Origin: Halomonas binhaiensis
GTDB taxonomy: Bacteria; Pseudomonadota; Gammaproteobacteria; Pseudomonadales; Halomonadaceae
Direction of reading: 5' to 3'
NCBI RefSeq assembly: GCF_008329985.2
Contig: NZ_CP038437.2
Coordinates: forward strand, 2,852,001 to 2,916,000
Length of the DNA stretch: 64,000 nt
The notes under the pieces are model-generated. The model was not told where the DNA came from. It did not search any database and saw only the letters and a program-made list of their open reading frames with translations. Position 1 is the first letter of the stretch, and each line of letters starts with the position of its first letter. Below are positions 52,902 through 62,331 of this stretch, in pieces. Position numbers and translations under genes: made by a program.

Positions 52902-53156
52902 TTACTGGGCGCTGTCCTGAGCACCGTTGCGATAGCGACCGGCCAGTTCCACCACGGCACGCTGTGCCAGCGGAGACAGCTCTGTATCATCCCTATCAAG
53001 ACAAGCGACCAGGCGCTGCTTCATGGAGCGCGCCCAGAAGCTTTCCAGGTGCCTGCGGATGCCCTGCACGACCTGGTCTTCATCGCTGGCACCGCTGAGA
53101 TTAGTGGCGATCTGATTGACCATACGGATCAGAGTATCATCCTGGTTGTGTGACAT
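52902..53156 (-). CDS. fdsD: NAD-dependent formate dehydrogenase delta subunit
   Basis: The 84-residue protein matches FdsD: DTLIRMVNQIATNLSG near the N-terminus, VQGIRRHLESFWARSMK and LSPLAQRAVVELA. FdsD is needed for cofactor insertion or stability of the FdsABG complex. The ATG at 53156 follows GGAGGGA; an upstream GTG five codons earlier would include the ribosome-binding site in the coding sequence and is rejected. It is separated from fdhD by 160 bases, unlike the other overlapping genes of the operon. Confidence 0.9.
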   Translation of the reverse strand: MSHNQDDTLIRMVNQIATNLSGASDEDQVVQGIRRHLESFWARSMKQRLVACLDRDDTELSPLAQRAVVELAGRYRNGAQDSAQ

Positions 53157-53317
53157 ATTCCCTCCCGACACTTGAGGAAACGCTGAATAAATCGACGAGC
53201 ATGCTCAATCACAAGGCGCCCGGAGCACAGGAACCGGAACCTATGGGGTATAGGTGAGGATTCCGCGCACCGCGTAACGCAGTGATTGAGTCGCGCAGGC
53301 ATTTATGCAGCATTTCC

Positions 53318-54133
53318 CTAAGACGTGGCCATGGCCGACAACCCGCCGGCCTCTGGACGATGATAGACAAGGTGACGTCCCGGACGGCAGAACCCCACCA
53401 GCAACATGTTGGCTTCCCGTGCCTGCTCCACGGCCAGGGTCGTGGCTGCTGAAACCGCCACAAGCGCCCCGATGCCTGCACTGGCGCTCTTGTGGACCAT
53501 TTCATAGCTGGCGCGACTGGACACCAGGACGAAGCCATCGGCAACACTCTCGCCACGGCGCGCCAGCGCCCCGATCAGCTTGTCCAGCGCGTTGTGTCGC
53601 CCCACATCTTCGCGTACCAGCTCGATGCGACCTTGAGCATTACACCAGGCTGCACCATGCGTGGCCCCGGTCATGGCCTGCAATGCCTGATGCTGGGCCA
53701 GGGACGCCTGGGCATGCTGGATGGCGCTGTCCCGGATGGTAGGTGCAGTGACCTGAGAAATGGGCCGGATGGCCTGTTCCAGGGCTTCGGTTCCACACAG
53801 GCCACAGCCGGTACGCCCCGTCAGGTTGCGCCGTTGCTGCTTGAGTACATCAAGCCGCTGGCCAGCAATCTTCATGTGCACCGCCAGCCCATGCGCTTGT
53901 TCCTGCACCTCAAGGTCGTAGCACTCATGAGGATGCATCAGGATGCCCTCGGATAGACTGAAACCGAGAGCAAAATCCTCCAGGTCCGCAGGGCTTGCCA
54001 TCATCACTGCGTGGGAAATGCCGTTGTAGACCATGGCCACGGGCACTTCACTGGCCAGGGCATCCTCGGCCTGAGCCGAGATATGCCCTTGTTCCCCTCG
54101 ACGTACCTCTAGCGAGTAGTGCTGGTAGGTCAT
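53318..54133 (-). CDS. fdhD: FdhD/FdsC formate dehydrogenase sulfurtransferase
   Basis: The 271-residue protein delivers sulfur to the molybdenum cofactor so that the formate dehydrogenase becomes active. It has VPVAMVYNGISHAVMMASP, FALGFSLSEGIL, the loop TGCGLCGTEALEQAI with the catalytic cysteines, and REDVGRHNALDKLIGAL. Its ATG overlaps the fdsA stop (ATGA). Confidence 0.95.
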   Translation of the reverse strand: MTYQHYSLEVRRGEQGHISAQAEDALASEVPVAMVYNGISHAVMMASPADLEDFALGFSLSEGILMHPHECYDLEVQEQAHGLAVHMKIAGQRLDVLKQQRRNLTGRTGCGLCGTEALEQAIRPISQVTAPTIRDSAIQHAQASLAQHQALQAMTGATHGAAWCNAQGRIELVREDVGRHNALDKLIGALARRGESVADGFVLVSSRASYEMVHKSASAGIGALVAVSAATTLAVEQAREANMLLVGFCRPGRHLVYHRPEAGGLSAMATS

Positions 54134-57009
54134 GGTGCCACTGCCTTGCCCGACACCTGCTGGGCTGATGCCAGGTGGTCGCGCTGCTGCCGGTCAAAAT
54201 CACTGAAGCGCTGCTGCCAGGCCGAGGGCTGACTGACCTTCTCCACCTGTACCGCCGTGACCTTGTACTCAGGACAGTTGGTGGCCCAGTCAGAATTGTC
54301 GGTGGTGATGACGTTGGCGCCACTCCCCGGATGGTGGAAGGTGGTATACACCACACCCGGCTGCATGCGTTCGCTGATACGCGCCCGCAGCACCGTCTGG
54401 CCGGCTCGGCTGGTGATACCCAGCCAATCGCCATCACGCACACCACGCACCTCCGCATCAGAAGGATGCAACTCCAGCACATCCTCGTCGTGCCAGTGCT
54501 GGTTGTCGGTACGCCGGGTCTGTGCACCGACGTTGTACTGGGAAAGAATCCGCCCGGTCGTCAGCAACAGAGGGAAACGACGGTTGGTGCGCTCTTCCGT
54601 CGCGACATATTCGGTGATGGCGAAGCGTCCCAGGCCAATCGGGAAGTCGACCTCATGCAGCGTCGGTGTACCCACGGGGTACTCGGCATTGCATGGCCAC
54701 TGCAGGCTGCCTTCTGCTTCGAGTCGCGCATAGCTGACACCGGCAAAGCTCGGCGTGAGACTGGCGATCTCATCCATGATCTCGGACGGATGGCGATAGT
54801 TCATCGGGTAGCCCAAGGCCTGGGCCAGCTCCTGGGTGACTTCCCAGTCTGCCTTGCCTGCCAGGGGCGCCGTGACCTGTCGAACCCGGTTGATACGCCG
54901 TTCTGCATTGGTGAAAGTGCCATCCTTCTCCAGGAAGCTCGATCCGGGCAACAGTACGTGAGCGTACTTGGCCGTCTCGTTGAGGAAAATATCCTGAACG
55001 ATGAGACATTCCAGGGAAGATAGCGCCGCCTCGACATGCTGCGTATTGGGGTCGGACTGGGCGATATCTTCACCCTGCACATACAGTGCCTTGAAGCTGC
55101 CTTCGATCGCCGCATCAAACATGTTGGGAATGCGCAGACCTGGCTCGTCATCCAGATCGACACCCCAGGCCGCTTCGAAACGTCCTCGTGCTTCGGCATT
55201 GGATACGTGCTGATAACCTGGCAACTCATGGGGGAAAGAGCCCATGTCGCAGGAACCCTGCACGTTATTCTGACCACGCAGCGGGTTCACCCCGACGCCT
55301 TCGCGGCCAATATTGCCGGTAGCCATGGCCAGGTTGGCGATGCCCATGACCATGCTGGAGCCCTGGCTGTGTTCGGTGACACCCAGGCCGTAGTAGATGG
55401 CGCCATTGCCTACAGTGGCATAGCTGCGTGCAGCACGGCGAACGGCCTCGGCGTCCACTCCCGTGATGGCCTCGCTGGCCTCGGGAGAGTGACGCGCATC
55501 GCTGATGAAATCACGCCAGGCCCGGTAGGCCGCCGTATCACAGCGCTTGGCAATGAACTCATGATCTTCCAGATCTTCCGTCACGACCACGTGAGCCAGG
55601 GCGTTGATCAGCGCCACGTTGGTTCCCGGGCGCAGTGGCAGATGCTGGGCCGCCTTGAGATGCGGCGTCTTGAGCAGATCGATGCGGCGTGGATCGGCCA
55701 CGATCAGCGTGGCACCTTCGCGCAGACGGCGACGCATCATCGATCCGAATACCGGGTGGGCATCGGTGGGGTTGGCACCGATCACCAGGATGGTATCGGC
55801 CTGCATCACGGAATCGAAGGTCTGAGTGCCGGCAGACTCGCCCAGCGTCGTCTTGAGGCCATACCCTGTCGGAGAATGGCAAACCCGGGCACAGGTGTCG
55901 GTGTTGTTGTTGCCAAAGGCGGCACGCACCAGCTTCTGTACCAGGTAGGTCTCCTCGTTGGTGCAACGCGAAGAGGTGATCCCGCCAATACTTTCACGGC
56001 CATGCTTGGCTTGAATCGCCTTGAGGCGCTGGGCAGCAAAATCGATCGCTTCCTGCCAGCTCACCTGACGCCAGGGTTGGTCGATGGACTCTCGCACCAT
56101 CGGGCTGGTCAGGCGGTCAGGGTGTGTTGCATAACCGAAGGCAAAGCGTCCCTTGACGCAAGAATGACCATGGTTGGCATCGCCTCCCTTGTAGGGAACC
56201 ATGCGCACCAACTGGTCGCCCTTCATCTGGGCTTCGAAAGAGCAGCCCACACCACAGTAGGCACAGGTGGTGACGATGCTGTGCTCAGGCTGGCCGGCCT
56301 CGATGACGCTCTTCTCCATCAATGTGGAGGTGGGGCACGCCTGCACACAGGCACCGCAGGAAACACAGTCGGATGCCAGGAAGGATTGCTCCGGTCCCAC
56401 AGAGACCTTGGAGTCAAAGCCCCGGCCCTCAATGGTCAGGGCAAAGGTACCCTGAACCTCCTCGCAGGCCCGCACGCAGCGCGAACAGACGATGCACTTG
56501 CTGGGATCGAAGCTGAAATAGGGGTTGGAATGGTCCTGCTCGGCCTGCAGGTGATTTTCGCCCTCGAAGCCATAGCGCACCTGGCGCAATCCAACCGCCC
56601 CAGCCATGTCCTGCAGCTCGCAGTCACCATTGGCCGGACATGTCAGGCAGTCCAGCGGATGGTCGGAGATATACAGCTCCATCACGTTGCGGCGTAACTT
56701 GGCCAGGCGTTCATTCTGGGTCGTCACCTGCATGCCGGCTTCCACCGGCGTTGTGCAGGCTGCAGGATAGCCACGCTTTCCTGTCACCTGCACGGCACAC
56801 AGACGACAGGATCCGTAGGCATCCAGGCTATCCGTGGCACACAGCTTGGGAATCTGGATTCCCGCGAGAGACGCAGCACGCAACAACGAAGTGCCTGCCG
56901 GTACCGTGACATTGATGCCATCGATCTCGAGACTCACAGGGGGGCCTTGGGGGGGCTCTGGAGTACCAAGGTCCTGGGCATGCTGTCGGGGGTCGAAGTG
57001 CTCGATCAT
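54130..57009 (-). CDS. fdsA: NAD-dependent formate dehydrogenase alpha (catalytic molybdenum/tungsten) subunit
   Basis: The 959-residue subunit oxidises formate to CO2. In order it shows an N-terminal [2Fe-2S] domain (CATDSLDAYGSCRLC), a histidine-ligated [4Fe-4S] motif, two ferredoxin-type clusters (CIVCSRCVRAC; CVSCGACVQACP), a further cluster (CAYCGVGCSF), then the bis-MGD domain with the active-site Cys in RVCHSPTGYGLK and ANPTDAHPVFG. The C-terminal domain has TTGRILSQYN and PGVVYTTFHHP. Electrons pass from the molybdenum site to FdsB. It overlaps fdsB and fdhD by four bases each. The length equals that of Cupriavidus FdsA as I recall it. Confidence 0.96.
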   Translation of the reverse strand: MIEHFDPRQHAQDLGTPEPPQGPPVSLEIDGINVTVPAGTSLLRAASLAGIQIPKLCATDSLDAYGSCRLCAVQVTGKRGYPAACTTPVEAGMQVTTQNERLAKLRRNVMELYISDHPLDCLTCPANGDCELQDMAGAVGLRQVRYGFEGENHLQAEQDHSNPYFSFDPSKCIVCSRCVRACEEVQGTFALTIEGRGFDSKVSVGPEQSFLASDCVSCGACVQACPTSTLMEKSVIEAGQPEHSIVTTCAYCGVGCSFEAQMKGDQLVRMVPYKGGDANHGHSCVKGRFAFGYATHPDRLTSPMVRESIDQPWRQVSWQEAIDFAAQRLKAIQAKHGRESIGGITSSRCTNEETYLVQKLVRAAFGNNNTDTCARVCHSPTGYGLKTTLGESAGTQTFDSVMQADTILVIGANPTDAHPVFGSMMRRRLREGATLIVADPRRIDLLKTPHLKAAQHLPLRPGTNVALINALAHVVVTEDLEDHEFIAKRCDTAAYRAWRDFISDARHSPEASEAITGVDAEAVRRAARSYATVGNGAIYYGLGVTEHSQGSSMVMGIANLAMATGNIGREGVGVNPLRGQNNVQGSCDMGSFPHELPGYQHVSNAEARGRFEAAWGVDLDDEPGLRIPNMFDAAIEGSFKALYVQGEDIAQSDPNTQHVEAALSSLECLIVQDIFLNETAKYAHVLLPGSSFLEKDGTFTNAERRINRVRQVTAPLAGKADWEVTQELAQALGYPMNYRHPSEIMDEIASLTPSFAGVSYARLEAEGSLQWPCNAEYPVGTPTLHEVDFPIGLGRFAITEYVATEERTNRRFPLLLTTGRILSQYNVGAQTRRTDNQHWHDEDVLELHPSDAEVRGVRDGDWLGITSRAGQTVLRARISERMQPGVVYTTFHHPGSGANVITTDNSDWATNCPEYKVTAVQVEKVSQPSAWQQRFSDFDRQQRDHLASAQQVSGKAVAP

Positions 57010-58574
57010 GAGCGGCCTCCATCTGCGGGGCGCCGGAAATCAGCGGAAAAATGCGTCAGGGCACTCTGCACCGGGAAAGGCGTCATGCCCCCCATGGCAC
57101 ACAGGGAACCATCCACCATGGTCTCGCAGAGATCTTCCAGCAGGGCGAGGTTGGCGTCTCGGTCCTCGTCGGCGCGGATACGGTCGATGACCTCCACCCC
57201 ACGGGTGGAACCGATACGACAAGGGGTGCACTTGCCACAGGATTCCACTTTGCAGAATTCCATGGAAAAGCGGGCCTGTTCGGCCATGTCGACGCTATCG
57301 TCAAACATCACCACACCGCCGTGCCCGAGTACGGCTCCAGCAGCAGAGAAAGCCTCGTAGTCCAGTGGCAGTTGCCATTGGGATTGTGGCAGGTAGGCAC
57401 CCAGTGGCCCGCCTACCTGCACGGCACGCAGAGGCCTGCCGGTGAGCGTGCCGCCACCAAATTCTTCCATCAATTCGTGCAGGGTGGCACCAAAGGCCAA
57501 CTCGACCAGCCCGCCGCGCTGCACATTGCCTGCTAGCTGCAGCGCCAGAGTACCGCGCGAGCGCCCCATGCCATAGTCGGCATAGGCTTGGCCGCCCTCG
57601 GCGAGGATATAGGGCACAGCCGCCAGCGACAGCACGTTGTTGACCACCGTGGGAAGACCAAACAGCCCTTCGATGGCAGGCAACGGAGGCTTGGCACGCA
57701 CCAGTCCCCGCTTGCCTTCGAGACTCTCCAGCAACGAGGTTTCCTCGCCGCAGATATAGGCGCCCGCACCCAGGCGCACTTCCAGGTGGAAGCACTTGCC
57801 GCTGTGGCGGATATCATCTCCCAGATAACCCGCTGCTTCGGCACGAGCAATCGCCGTTTGCAGGATTTCCAGGGCCAGAGGATATTCCGAGCGCAGATAG
57901 ATGTAGCCTTGAGTCGCCCCTACCGCGAGACCGGCAATGGTCATGCCTTCGATCAGCATGTAGGGATCACATTCCATCACCAGCCGGTCAGCGAAAGTCC
58001 CGGAGTCGCCCTCGTCGGCGTTACATACGATATATTTCTGCGTTGCCTCGGTATCGAGAACCGTCTGCCACTTGATGCCGGTGGGAAAGGCTGCCCCGCC
58101 ACGACCACGCAGTCCCGAAGCCTTGACCTCTTCGACGATTTCCCGCGGCGCGCGGGCAAGCGCGGCTTCCAGGCCACGAAAACCATCATGGGCCAGGTAA
58201 TCGACAATCGACAACGGATCGGTGACACCGATACGGGCAAAGGTGAGGCGTTGCTGCCTGGCGAAGTAGGAAATCGCTTCCGTTGCCCCTAGCGCCAGTG
58301 CATGCTCTTCACGGCCTTCAAGCATTCCGGCATCCAGCAGCTCAGGAATGTCGTCCGCGCTGACCGGCCCATAGGCCATGCGACCATTGGCAGTTTCTAC
58401 CTCTACCAGGGGTTCCAGCCAGGCAGCGCCTCGAGAGCCGTTACGCACAAGGGTGATGGACAGGCCACGGGCCTGCGCCTCTCGCTCTAGGCGCGCCGCG
58501 ACATCATCTGCGCCCAGGGAAAGGGCCGTGGTGTCGCAAGGTACGAATACACGAACACCGACACGAATACTCAT
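57006..58574 (-). CDS. fdsB: NAD-dependent formate dehydrogenase beta subunit (NuoF-like)
   Basis: The 522-residue subunit carries FMN and a [4Fe-4S] cluster and reduces NAD+. It has a short N-terminal thioredoxin-like extension, then the NuoF signature GLRGRGGAAFPTGIKW, CNADEGDSGTFADRLVME, GAYICGEETSLLESLEGKRG (here 20 residues at most are quoted: GAYICGEETSLLESLEG), and the C-terminal ESCGKCTPCRIGSTRG cluster motif. It overlaps fdsG and fdsA by ATGA junctions. Confidence 0.95.
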   Translation of the reverse strand: MSIRVGVRVFVPCDTTALSLGADDVAARLEREAQARGLSITLVRNGSRGAAWLEPLVEVETANGRMAYGPVSADDIPELLDAGMLEGREEHALALGATEAISYFARQQRLTFARIGVTDPLSIVDYLAHDGFRGLEAALARAPREIVEEVKASGLRGRGGAAFPTGIKWQTVLDTEATQKYIVCNADEGDSGTFADRLVMECDPYMLIEGMTIAGLAVGATQGYIYLRSEYPLALEILQTAIARAEAAGYLGDDIRHSGKCFHLEVRLGAGAYICGEETSLLESLEGKRGLVRAKPPLPAIEGLFGLPTVVNNVLSLAAVPYILAEGGQAYADYGMGRSRGTLALQLAGNVQRGGLVELAFGATLHELMEEFGGGTLTGRPLRAVQVGGPLGAYLPQSQWQLPLDYEAFSAAGAVLGHGGVVMFDDSVDMAEQARFSMEFCKVESCGKCTPCRIGSTRGVEVIDRIRADEDRDANLALLEDLCETMVDGSLCAMGGMTPFPVQSALTHFSADFRRPADGGRS

Positions 58575-59065
58575 CCGGCCACCTCCAGAATCTGTGTCCG
58601 CAACGCATCGGTCAAGGCATCGAAGCGCTCAGGGGTAACTCGGCCCAGCACTCGATCATCGACCCTCACGGACGGTCCGCAGGCACAATTGCCAAGGCAG
58701 TAGACAGCTTCCAGGGTGATCTCGCGATCCGCGGTGGTGTGATGGTAATCAATGCCCAGGCTTGCCTTGGCATGAGCTTCCAGACTGCGGGCACCAACCG
58801 CCTGACAGGCCTCTGCACGACAGATCTGCACCACATGGCGGCCTGGCGGTGTCGTGCGAAAATGGTGATAGAAACTGATCACGCCATGCACCTCAGCCTT
58901 GGTCTGGCCGAGGGCATCAGCGATCTGTGCGATAGCCGCTTCAGGGATGAAGCCGAGGCGATCTTGAATGGCGTGCAGGATAGGCAACAAGGCCCCTGGC
59001 TTATGCTTCAGGGCGTCTATCTCGGCCTGAACTGACTGAGGGTTGCCCTCTCGAGGCTTGCTCAT
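58571..59065 (-). CDS. fdsG: NAD-dependent formate dehydrogenase gamma subunit (NuoE-like)
   Basis: The 164-residue thioredoxin-fold [2Fe-2S] protein passes electrons within the complex. It shows KPGALLPILHAIQDRLGFIP, AEVHGVISFYHHFRT and the cluster cysteines in ICRAEACQA and YCLGNCACGPS. GGGGGAG precedes the ATG. It is the first gene of the operon and faces the divergent regulator. Confidence 0.95.
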   Translation of the reverse strand: MSKPREGNPQSVQAEIDALKHKPGALLPILHAIQDRLGFIPEAAIAQIADALGQTKAEVHGVISFYHHFRTTPPGRHVVQICRAEACQAVGARSLEAHAKASLGIDYHHTTADREITLEAVYCLGNCACGPSVRVDDRVLGRVTPERFDALTDALRTQILEVAG

Positions 59066-59250
59066 TGCACTCCCCCTGATTGTTATCTTGCTGTATCAAA
59101 TATGCACGACAATTCATATTTAGAGTTGGTATTCATGCCTACAGCAGTTTCGCTATAAAACAGCCATGAAGGGTCTATGAAATACGTGCGTCACGGTGCG
59201 ATCAAAGCTACCATTGTGCGAACAAGCATAAAATATGAAACTTTGTTCAT
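59066..59250. promoter_or_regulatory. Divergent promoter region of fds operon and its regulator, with an inverted repeat at the regulator start
   Basis: This 185-base AT-richer gap contains an inverted repeat (ATATGAAACTTTGTTCATAT, 59233-59252) that overlaps the start codon of the regulator gene, a likely autoregulatory operator. Other AT-rich stretches (ATCAAATATGCACGACAATT region) may carry the fds promoter. No individual -35/-10 pair was assigned. Confidence 0.5.
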
Positions 59251-60321
59251 ATGAAACGTATTCAAATCACCCCCGCCTGGTACTTCAGTGACGAATCCGG
59301 CAATCAGATCGATCCCACGCTATTCGCCCTGCTCGAGGCCATCCATCGACATGGAAAGCTGACCCAGGCTGCCGAGGATGCTGGTGTCTCCTATCGCCAT
59401 GCCTGGAATCTACTCAAGAAATGGGAACAGTTCTTTGGCACACCCCTGGTCGAACTGACTCGTGGACGGGGCGCACAGCTTTCCCCATTGGGCAAGAAAC
59501 TGCTTTGGGCCGAGCAGCGAGTGATTGCCCGCCTGGGCCCTCAGCTGGAAAGTCTTGGGTCGGAACTCAACCTGGCTATCCAGCAGCAACTTGAGGGTGT
59601 TCAACCCGTCCTGCGACTGCATGCCAGCCATGGCTTTGCCGTCGAGTTGCTGCCTAAATATCTTCAGGAATTGAGCCTTGATCTGCAGTACTGCAGCCCG
59701 CGGGAGGCACTGGCAACGCTCAATCGCGGGGCCTGTGACCTGGCAGGTTTCCATCTTCCCCAGGGCCCCGTGGGGCAACAGGTCATTCGCGACTATCAAG
59801 GCTTGCTCAAGCCACGCAGTCACCGCGTCATCGGGTTCATTTCGCGCAATCAGGGCCTGATGGTGGCACCAGGCAACCCCTTGGGAGTCGATGGGCTCCC
59901 GGCCTTGGCTGGAAGAAAAGTGCGCTTCATCAACCGCCAGGCGACATCTGGCACCCGGGCACTGCTGGATGGACTGCTGAACGAGGCAGGTATCAGGCCA
60001 AGTGCCATCCCCGGCTATGAGGTAGAGGAATACACCCACTCTGCCGTAGCGGCATATGTGGCGGCGGGCATGGCAGATGCGGGGTTTGGTGTCGAGGCAG
60101 CAGCGCAACGCTTTGGCCTGGATTTCGTTCCTCTCGCACAGGAAAACTACCTGCTGGTCTGCCAGCAACGCAGCCTTCAGGACTCTCGCTTCATGCGCCT
60201 GCTGGAGATATTGCGCAGCGAAGACTTCCAGAAAGCCGTATCGACCTTGCCGGGCTATGCCCCCCACCGTTGCGGCCAGGTGATCGAAACCACTGAGCTG
60301 CTGCTCAGCCCGCGTTCATGA
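59251..60321 (+). CDS. fdsR: FdsR-type regulator: ModE/LysR-like HTH plus substrate-binding domain
   Basis: The 356-residue protein has an N-terminal winged HTH (about residues 20-100; LFALLEAIHRHGKLTQAAED, then SYRHAWNLLKKWEQFFGTPL) and a C-terminal periplasmic-binding-like domain (about 125-345; NPLGVDGLPALAGRKVRFIN, RQATSGTRALLDGLLNEAG) related to molybdate/formate sensors. Divergent position next to fdsG matches FdsR of other Fds systems. No Shine-Dalgarno is visible before the ATG at 59251, so the mRNA may be leaderless or the start internal. Confidence 0.85.
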   Translation: MKRIQITPAWYFSDESGNQIDPTLFALLEAIHRHGKLTQAAEDAGVSYRHAWNLLKKWEQFFGTPLVELTRGRGAQLSPLGKKLLWAEQRVIARLGPQLESLGSELNLAIQQQLEGVQPVLRLHASHGFAVELLPKYLQELSLDLQYCSPREALATLNRGACDLAGFHLPQGPVGQQVIRDYQGLLKPRSHRVIGFISRNQGLMVAPGNPLGVDGLPALAGRKVRFINRQATSGTRALLDGLLNEAGIRPSAIPGYEVEEYTHSAVAAYVAAGMADAGFGVEAAAQRFGLDFVPLAQENYLLVCQQRSLQDSRFMRLLEILRSEDFQKAVSTLPGYAPHRCGQVIETTELLLSPRS

Positions 60322-60322
60322 T

Positions 60323-60353
60323 GACATGCCGCCCATGATAAGGGCGGCATGTC
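60323..60353 (+). terminator. Rho-independent terminator after fdsR
   Basis: A twelve-base stem (GACATGCCGCCC / GGGCGGCATGTC) with a seven-base loop, followed by CTGTCTTTGC. It starts one base after the fdsR stop codon. Confidence 0.75.
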
Positions 60354-60656
60354 CTGTCTTTGCATCACACCTTCACTACTTAACGATCTGCCAATCCACT
60401 GATCAGCCAATTCGCTTATCAATCAGTATACCGACTCCGTATTCAATCCATTAAACCAAAGTATATTTACTTTAATATCAATATCTTAATAAACACATAT
60501 CAACTTTCTTAATTTATCTTATTGCATCCGGATGCATTCAAGGTGAACACTGGTTCCGCGAGCCTTGGATCAGTGCCTCCCTGGCTCCCCACTTTCAACA
60601 ACAAATCTCACGCAATCACAAAACGAGAGTCCACCTCTCTCGCTGGGAGTCTCGAC
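60354..60656. other. AT-rich promoter region before the TRAP operon
   Basis: About 300 bases with no gene that I can support. The section 60440-60520 is strongly AT-rich (AATATCTTAATAAACACATA) and is the likely promoter and regulator-binding region. An open frame starting at 60522 runs into dctP but lacks the signal-peptide context, so I do not count it. Confidence 0.45.
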
Positions 60657-61652
60657 ATGCTAACCACGCGTTACCTTCCTTCCCTTCGTCTCATGGTATG
60701 CATCACCGCCCTTGGCACCTCTCTGGCAGCCAATGCCGGGACAGAAAAAACCATCGACGTCAGCCTGCCTCTCGGTCCGGATTCCCAGCAGGGAATCGGC
60801 GTCCTGAAGTTTGGCGAGGAACTCGAGCGGCTGTCCGAAGGAAGACTCACTATCGAGCCACACTATGACAATGCACTTGGTGCTGAGCGGGAAGTCGTTG
60901 AAGGCATGGGGTTTGGCACCATTGACGCAGGAATCTCCTCAACCGGCCCGATGGGAGGATTTGTCGACGAATTCATGCTGTTCGACCTGCCCTATGTGTT
61001 CAATGACCATGCCCATGCTTATGCGTTTCTCGATAGCGAATACGGAGAGCAGCTGGCACAACTCGCCGAAGATCAGATGAACGTGAAGATTCTGGCCTGG
61101 ATGGAAAATGGTTTCCGCCACGAGACCAACTCCGTGCGTCCGATCCATGAACCGGCAGACCTCAAGGGAATCAATCATCGCACCCAGGAAAGCCGCGTTC
61201 AGGTCGATACCTGGGAGGCACTGGGTGCCAACGCTACTCCCATGGCATGGACCGAGGTCTACACCGCGCTTCAGCAAGGCGTCATGGACAGTCAGGAAAA
61301 CCCTCTGGCAACCATCTATGACGTCAACTTCTTCGAAGTGCAGAACTACCTGAACCTGACCAAGCATGTCTACTCACCTGCGCCGCTGATGATGAGTCTG
61401 GACCTGTTCAACTCTTTCAGTGAAGAGGACCAGGCCATCATTCTCGAGGCGGCGCAACTTGCTCTTCCCGTACAGCGTGAAGCAAGTCAGGAACTGGAAA
61501 ACCGCTACCTGACTCAGCTCGAGGAAAAGGGCATGACGGTCACTGAGCCTGACTTGCCTGCGTTCAAGGCAGCTGTCCAGCCTGTGATCGATGAGTGGTC
61601 GGAAACCGTCGGCAAGGACCTTGTCGATGCTGCGGTGAACTTCAACGACTAG
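60657..61652 (+). CDS. dctP: TRAP transporter substrate-binding protein (DctP)
   Basis: The 331-residue precursor has a signal peptide (LPSLRLMVCITALGTSLAANA). The mature DctP-type fold shows SLPLGPDSQQGIGVLKFGEE, NHRTQESRVQVDTWEALGAN and AWTEVYTALQQGVMDSQENP, the last being a hallmark of the family. It captures a carboxylate or related solute in the periplasm. The ATG at 60657 follows GGGAG by seven bases. Substrate not identified; the SDR gene downstream suggests a hydroxy- or sugar acid. Confidence 0.93.
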   Translation: MLTTRYLPSLRLMVCITALGTSLAANAGTEKTIDVSLPLGPDSQQGIGVLKFGEELERLSEGRLTIEPHYDNALGAEREVVEGMGFGTIDAGISSTGPMGGFVDEFMLFDLPYVFNDHAHAYAFLDSEYGEQLAQLAEDQMNVKILAWMENGFRHETNSVRPIHEPADLKGINHRTQESRVQVDTWEALGANATPMAWTEVYTALQQGVMDSQENPLATIYDVNFFEVQNYLNLTKHVYSPAPLMMSLDLFNSFSEEDQAIILEAAQLALPVQREASQELENRYLTQLEEKGMTVTEPDLPAFKAAVQPVIDEWSETVGKDLVDAAVNFND

Positions 61653-61739
61653 TTCCCGCCTGCCGCCCGGTTCATCGCTGTCACTCCATGGCTGATGACT
61701 GCCATCACGCATGAACCTTGCCACATAACCCTGGTAGCC

Positions 61740-61761
61740 GCCGCCGGGCACTACCGGCGGC
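61740..61761 (+). other. Intergenic hairpin between dctP and dctQ
   Basis: An eight-base GC-only stem (GCCGCCGG / CCGGCGGC) with a six-base loop and no T-run. In this position it could stabilise the dctP message or reduce read-through into the membrane-subunit genes; binding proteins are usually needed in excess. Confidence 0.5.
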
Positions 61762-61792
61762 GAGACTCCCCCAGCATCCAGGAGGTCCTTTC

Positions 61793-62329
61793 ATGAGGCG
61801 TTCACTGTCGGCTGTACGCAAGGGCATTGATAGATTCAACTGCATTCTAGGCTGGTTTTTGGCCTTCACGCTGCTGGTCATGACGGTTCTTATCTTCTGG
61901 CAGTTCTTTGCCAGGTTCGTCATTGGAAAACCGCTCTATTTCTCTGAAGAAATTGCCAGGTTCTGCATGATATGGCTGACCTTTCTCGGTGCAGGATTCG
62001 CCTTCAGAAAGGGGTTGCTGATATCGATAGATATCGCACTGGAACATGCCAGCCCCGTGCTTGGAAAGATGATACGAATTCTGATCATCCTATCTTCCAT
62101 CTGCTTTGCATTCATATTGACGTATTTTGGTTTCGATATTGTCGACCGCGTTTCCCACCAGACAGCGCCAAGCACCAGAATATCCATGATGTGGCCATAC
62201 ATTGCCGTCCCGCTTGGCGGCATCGTCATCATCATCAATTCCATTGACCTGCTGTTAAAAGAATGCGTGTCGGAAGAATGCGCATTGCAAGAACTCGCAC
62301 ATAAAGAACCCAGAAGCGAGGAGGCATAA
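61793..62329 (+). CDS. dctQ: TRAP transporter small permease (DctQ)
   Basis: The 178-residue protein has four membrane helices and the DctQ motif YFSEEIARFCMIWLTFLGAGFA (quoted part: YFSEEIARFCMIWLTFLGA). It bridges DctP binding and the large channel subunit. GGAGGTCC lies before the ATG at 61793; the longer frame has no similarity. Confidence 0.93.
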   Translation: MRRSLSAVRKGIDRFNCILGWFLAFTLLVMTVLIFWQFFARFVIGKPLYFSEEIARFCMIWLTFLGAGFAFRKGLLISIDIALEHASPVLGKMIRILIILSSICFAFILTYFGFDIVDRVSHQTAPSTRISMMWPYIAVPLGGIVIIINSIDLLLKECVSEECALQELAHKEPRSEEA

Positions 62330-62331
62330 TC

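Noticed and set aside
55036..56697. 553-codon open frame opposite fdsA
   Set aside because: Antisense shadow of a strongly conserved molybdenum enzyme; the product has low-complexity composition and no ribosome-binding site.
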